Assembly: GCA_964367645.1 (NCBI GenBank) | Contig: CAYIYN010000077.1 | Span: 1-6,550, forward strand | From: RGIG4097 sp964367645 | GTDB lineage: Bacteria > Bacillota > Clostridia > Christensenellales > CAG-917 | DNA length: 6,550 bases | Reading direction: 5' to 3' | Shown: in pieces, positions 4,652 through 6,550 of the stretch | Numbering within the stretch: the first letter of the stretch is position 1 | How the letters are laid out: each line of letters starts with the position of its first letter | Notes under the pieces: model-generated | The model's database searches: none | Seen by the model: the letters and a program-made list of their open reading frames with translations, nothing else | Told to the model about the DNA's origin: nothing | Made by a program: the position numbers and the translations under genes

Positions 4652-5829
4652 TAGTTTGTGAAATAGTTTTGAATATAGATAATCGGTGTGCCCTTATCTC
4701 CGCTGCCGCTGGTTAAATCGCACAACGAGCCGAGCAAGTCGGTCAGACGCCTAGGCGTTGTGCCTTGAGAGGCCTGCGACGCAAACAAATCGGACGGTTT
4801 GGCTTTTATCATATCTTTTATGGCTTTTTTCGCCTCGTCGCCGCTAAGATTACCTATGGCATTATCTGCAAGATATTTCAATTTCAGTTCGTTGGGAGTG
4901 CCTACGAGTCCCGATGTAAATCCGGGTGAAACGACAGGGTCCGCAAGTTCCCAAATTTTGCCCACGGGGTCTTTGAATGCACCGTCGCCATAGACCATGA
5001 CTTCAACTTCTTTGCCGGTTTTATCAAAAACTTTCTTTTGTATCGCTTCAACAAAAGGCTGACAGTCGCGCGGGAAGAGTTTGACGCTGTTATCGGTGGC
5101 AAGATTTGAACCGAGTATGCCGTAATCGGGATTGAACCCGCTGCCGTCAACGGGGGCGTTCATTATGTCGTGCAAACTGAGCACGGTCTTCGCGCCGGCC
5201 TCAAGCAGCAATTTTTTGGTGCGGAAGCGGCTGTGAATGTCTGCGTTGATTACAACGTCGGTATAATTCAAGATTTCCGTCGGGCGGTTGGCAAGGATAA
5301 TTTCCGCACCCTCGCCGGCAGTCTGTTTGTAAAGTTGCACATAGTCAATGCCCGTAAAGGGATGCTTGATTTCGCCGAATGTTTCGTAAATCTGTTTTTC
5401 GGTGAACACATCGCTATACGGATTGACGCCCTTTTCGTCAAGCAAATCCAGGCTCATAAGGTGGTTGCCGACTTCGTCGCTGGGATATGACAGCATTATG
5501 ATAAGTTTGTCAACTCCCTTTGATATGCCTTTGAGCAAAAGCGAAAAACGATTGCGCGACAATATGGGGAAGATAAGTCCCACTGTTCCGCCGCCCGTTT
5601 TTTTTCGGACGTCTTTTGCGATGTCGTCAACAGTGGCATAATTTCCCTGACTTCTCCCAACAACCGCTTCGGTTATGGCGAGGACATCGCGGTCCTGAAT
5701 TTTGAAACCCGTTTCGGGGTCGGATGCTGCGGCAAATAGACTGTCTGTCACAATAGACACCAGGTCGTCGCCTTTTTTGATGATGGGTGCTTTGACACCT
5801 CTCGATATTGTTCCTAGAGTATTAGACAT
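4639..5829 (-). CDS. CofE-like (F420-0:L-glutamate ligase family) protein, role unknown
   Basis: CofE proper adds glutamates to coenzyme F420-0 with GTP. This 396-residue protein shows CofE-like features in its first 80 or so residues (GVKAPIIKKGDDLVSIV, DRDVLAITEAVVGRSQGNY). It also has a long middle part, and VMVYGDGAFKDPVGKIWELADPVVSPG at about 275-301. It belongs to the longer bacterial branch (about 400 residues) found in anaerobes that often lack F420, so the name describes homology, not a proven reaction. No other F420 gene is in the window. The start is ATG 5829: GGAGG (5847-5843) is 13 bases upstream, longer than ideal, but no ATG, GTG or TTG lies in frame at better distance. The open frame up to 5901 is discounted because it reads through promoter sequence. 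No signal peptide or membrane segment is seen. It is transcribed alone. Confidence 0.75.
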   Translation of the reverse strand: MSNTLGTISRGVKAPIIKKGDDLVSIVTDSLFAAASDPETGFKIQDRDVLAITEAVVGRSQGNYATVDDIAKDVRKKTGGGTVGLIFPILSRNRFSLLLKGISKGVDKLIIMLSYPSDEVGNHLMSLDLLDEKGVNPYSDVFTEKQIYETFGEIKHPFTGIDYVQLYKQTAGEGAEIILANRPTEILNYTDVVINADIHSRFRTKKLLLEAGAKTVLSLHDIMNAPVDGSGFNPDYGILGSNLATDNSVKLFPRDCQPFVEAIQKKVFDKTGKEVEVMVYGDGAFKDPVGKIWELADPVVSPGFTSGLVGTPNELKLKYLADNAIGNLSGDEAKKAIKDMIKAKPSDLFASQASQGTTPRRLTDLLGSLCDLTSGSGDKGTPIIYIQNYFTNYASD

Positions 5830-5865
5830 TGGACTTGGATTACCTCCATAAAAAATTAATATCGC

Positions 5866-5871
5866 ATTATA
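5866..5871 (-). promoter_or_regulatory. Possible second, proximal promoter of the CofE-like gene (-10 only)
   Basis: A perfect TATAAT (5871-5866) lies 18 bases before the GGAGG of the CofE-like gene. The best -35 at 18-bp spacing is GACAGT, which is poor, so this would need an activator or is a chance match. Confidence 0.3.
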
Positions 5872-5901
5872 GGTGAGTCGAGCCGCCAAACTGTCGGGCA
5901 T

Positions 5902-5916
5902 GCGGATAAAATCCGC
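5902..5916. promoter_or_regulatory. Perfect inverted repeat in the CofE-like gene leader
   Basis: GCGGAT-AAA-ATCCGC is a perfect 6-bp inverted repeat with a 3-base centre. It lies just downstream of the distal promoter and about 30 bp upstream of the proximal -10. It could be an operator or a 5' hairpin of the longer transcript. It has no U tract. Confidence 0.4.
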
Positions 5917-5931
5917 CGCTCACGAATGTAT

Positions 5932-5960
5932 ATTTTATCATAATCACAAATCCTTGTAAA
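5932..5960 (-). promoter_or_regulatory. Distal promoter of the CofE-like gene
   Basis: Minus strand: -35 TTTACA (5960-5955), 17-bp spacer, -10 TAAAAT (5937-5932) preceded by TGA (extended -10). Expected +1 is about 5925, giving a leader of about 95 bases. Confidence 0.68.
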
Positions 5961-5988
5961 CAAATATTCTGAGTTAATTTCTATATTC

Positions 5989-6016
5989 TTGTTGCAATTT
6001 TGGATATGCATATTTT
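5989..6016 (+). promoter_or_regulatory. Weak candidate promoter of the small membrane protein gene
   Basis: TTGTTG (5989-5994), 16-bp spacer, TATTTT (6011-6016) is the best pair I find upstream of the gene on the plus strand. TACAAT at 6035-6040 is another possible -10 without a good -35. The divergent region 5830-6067 otherwise holds only the promoters and inverted repeat listed here. Confidence 0.3.
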
Positions 6017-6067
6017 TTTTAAAGGCGCGCATACTACAATCACCAAACTCAAGAAAGGAGGTGCGGT

Positions 6068-6313
6068 ATGGAATACAACGACAATAGTATGGTGAAAAAA
6101 GTTGCAGAACTCACAAACATCAACGCAATGATACTTTTCGTGCTTGTGGCAGTGGTCGCTCTGTCCGTCGGGCTGGGATTTTTCTTCCTCGTGCCGGGTA
6201 CGGTAGGCTATGCGGTCGGCATAACTATGTTCATTGTAGCCGGTCTTTTGTTCCTGATCGGAGAGATACAATACTTCTCCAAGATGATGAGAATCAGAAA
6301 CAATTTACAATAA
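6068..6313 (+). CDS. Small membrane protein with two predicted helices, unknown function
   Basis: The 81-residue product has a hydrophilic N-terminus (MEYNDNSMVKKVAELTN) and hydrophobic stretches at about residues 20-42 (AMILFVLVAVVALSVGLG...) and 47-66 (GYAVGITMFIVAGLLFLIG). A short basic tail follows (SKMMRIRNNLQ). The positive tail and short, proline-glycine-containing turn (VPGTVG) suggest a helical hairpin in the cytoplasmic membrane with both ends inside. The start is fixed by AAGGAGG (6055-6061), 6 bases before the ATG; a second in-frame ATG at codon 8 has no such site. It is monocistronic, ended by a strong terminator. I do not recognise the family and give no function. Confidence 0.82.
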   Translation: MEYNDNSMVKKVAELTNINAMILFVLVAVVALSVGLGFFFLVPGTVGYAVGITMFIVAGLLFLIGEIQYFSKMMRIRNNLQ

Positions 6314-6345
6314 TCAAACAAGCAGATTAACCGGTCAATTTGGCG

Positions 6346-6376
6346 GAAACGTATGGAAACATGCGTTTCTTTTTTT
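6346..6376 (+). terminator. Intrinsic terminator of the small membrane protein gene
   Basis: GAAACGTATG / CATGCGTTTC forms a 10-bp stem with one G-U pair, closed by a GAAA tetraloop and followed by seven T's (6370-6376). It lies 32 bases after the stop codon. This is the most canonical terminator on the plus strand. Confidence 0.93.
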
Positions 6377-6378
6377 GT

Positions 6379-6401
6379 GTTCGCCTCTTCAGAGGGCGAA
6401 C
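6379..6401. other. Short hairpin just after the terminator
   Basis: GTTCGCC / GGCGAAC is a perfect 7-bp stem with a 9-base loop, starting 2 bases after the T tract. No U tract follows on either strand. It may be a backup stem or unrelated. Confidence 0.5.
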
Positions 6402-6409
6402 ATAGGGGG

Positions 6410-6432
6410 TGTCAATCTGCACGAACTTGACA
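6410..6432. promoter_or_regulatory. Spaced inverted repeat upstream of the right-edge promoters
   Basis: TGTCAA (6410-6415) and TTGACA (6427-6432) are perfect 6-bp inverted arms separated by 11 bases. The right arm ends 5 bp before the -35 of the next promoter, a place typical for an activator or repressor dimer. I cannot name a regulator. Confidence 0.3.
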
Positions 6433-6437
6433 GAAAG

Positions 6438-6465
6438 TTTACACTTTTGCCTTTTGTTCTATAAT
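6438..6465 (+). promoter_or_regulatory. Right-edge promoter P1
   Basis: TTTACA (6438-6443), 16-bp spacer, perfect TATAAT (6460-6465). Expected +1 is about 6472. It reads off the right end of the window towards an unseen gene. Confidence 0.65.
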
Positions 6466-6513
6466 TATAAAGTAGCCAATCCTTGGGCAGCGGATACACA
6501 ACGCTCAAATCGC

Positions 6514-6541
6514 TTGCGTTTAGAAAAGGATATGATATAAT
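6514..6541 (+). promoter_or_regulatory. Right-edge promoter P2, extended -10
   Basis: TTGCGT (6514-6519), 16-bp spacer, perfect TATAAT (6536-6541) preceded by TGA. It lies 76 bp after P1 in the same direction. Tandem strong promoters of this kind often serve rRNA, tRNA or other highly expressed units; the gene served is outside the window. Confidence 0.65.
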
Positions 6542-6550
6542 ATTATTACG

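Noticed and set aside
5830..5901. Longer CofE-like frame from ATG 5901
   Set aside because: It would place coding sequence over a TATAAT box and the GGAGG of the real start, and adds residues unlike the family.
5981..6271. Minus-strand frame antisense to the small membrane protein
   Set aside because: His- and Cys-rich shadow product without an SD; the plus-strand gene has an ideal one.
6427..6432. Consensus TTGACA as a -35
   Set aside because: The nearest TATAAT is 27 bp away and the base pairs at 17 bp spacing read CCTTTT; TTTACA at 6438 fits the -10 instead.
1..6550. tRNA, rRNA, CRISPR array, insertion sequence or phage genes
   Set aside because: No cloverleaf with a T-arm and CCA end, no regularly spaced repeats beyond the one 19-bp pair, and no transposase, integrase or phage motif on either strand.

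Overview
The window looks like ordinary chromosome from an anaerobic, low-to-middling-GC bacterium, most likely a member of the Bacillota (Clostridia-like). This rests on strong AGGAGG-type ribosome binding sites, standard sigma-A promoters and many intrinsic terminators, plus a PflA-like radical SAM protein and a stand-alone CofE-like protein. The assignment is an inference from gene families; no phylogenetic marker is present. I see no phage, insertion sequence, CRISPR or tRNA/rRNA gene.

Layout, left to right. (1) A lipoate-protein ligase gene (lplA, minus strand) is cut by the left edge. Its promoter would start transcription at or next to its ATG, inside a perfect 7-bp inverted repeat. 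(2) A pyrimidine-salvage operon, uraA-upp (minus strand, about 780-3375), encodes an NCS2 uracil permease and uracil phosphoribosyltransferase: uracil enters by the first and becomes UMP by the second. It has its own promoter, a leader of about 215 nt, and an intrinsic terminator after upp. (3) A radical SAM protein gene (minus) starts at TTG and sits one base after an untracked 41-codon gene; both follow one promoter. (4) A 250-bp spacer rich in hairpins holds two copies of a 19-bp repeat. (5) A CofE-like protein gene (minus) has two candidate promoters. (6) A divergent gene (plus) encodes an 81-residue two-helix membrane protein and ends in a strong terminator. (7) The right edge carries two tandem plus-strand promoters for something outside the window.

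The most interesting element is the uraA leader. It contains a 26-codon open reading frame with an excellent ribosome binding site. The frame runs through a small hairpin and a U6 tract, and stops 6 bases before a terminator hairpin followed by nine U. That is the architecture of UTP-sensing, ribosome-coupled attenuation known from enterobacterial pyrBI, here in front of a uracil uptake and salvage operon in what appears to be a Gram-positive type genome, where PyrR control would be the usual expectation.

All coordinates, motifs and pairings were read by eye from the sequence. Family names rest on recognised motifs, not on searches.
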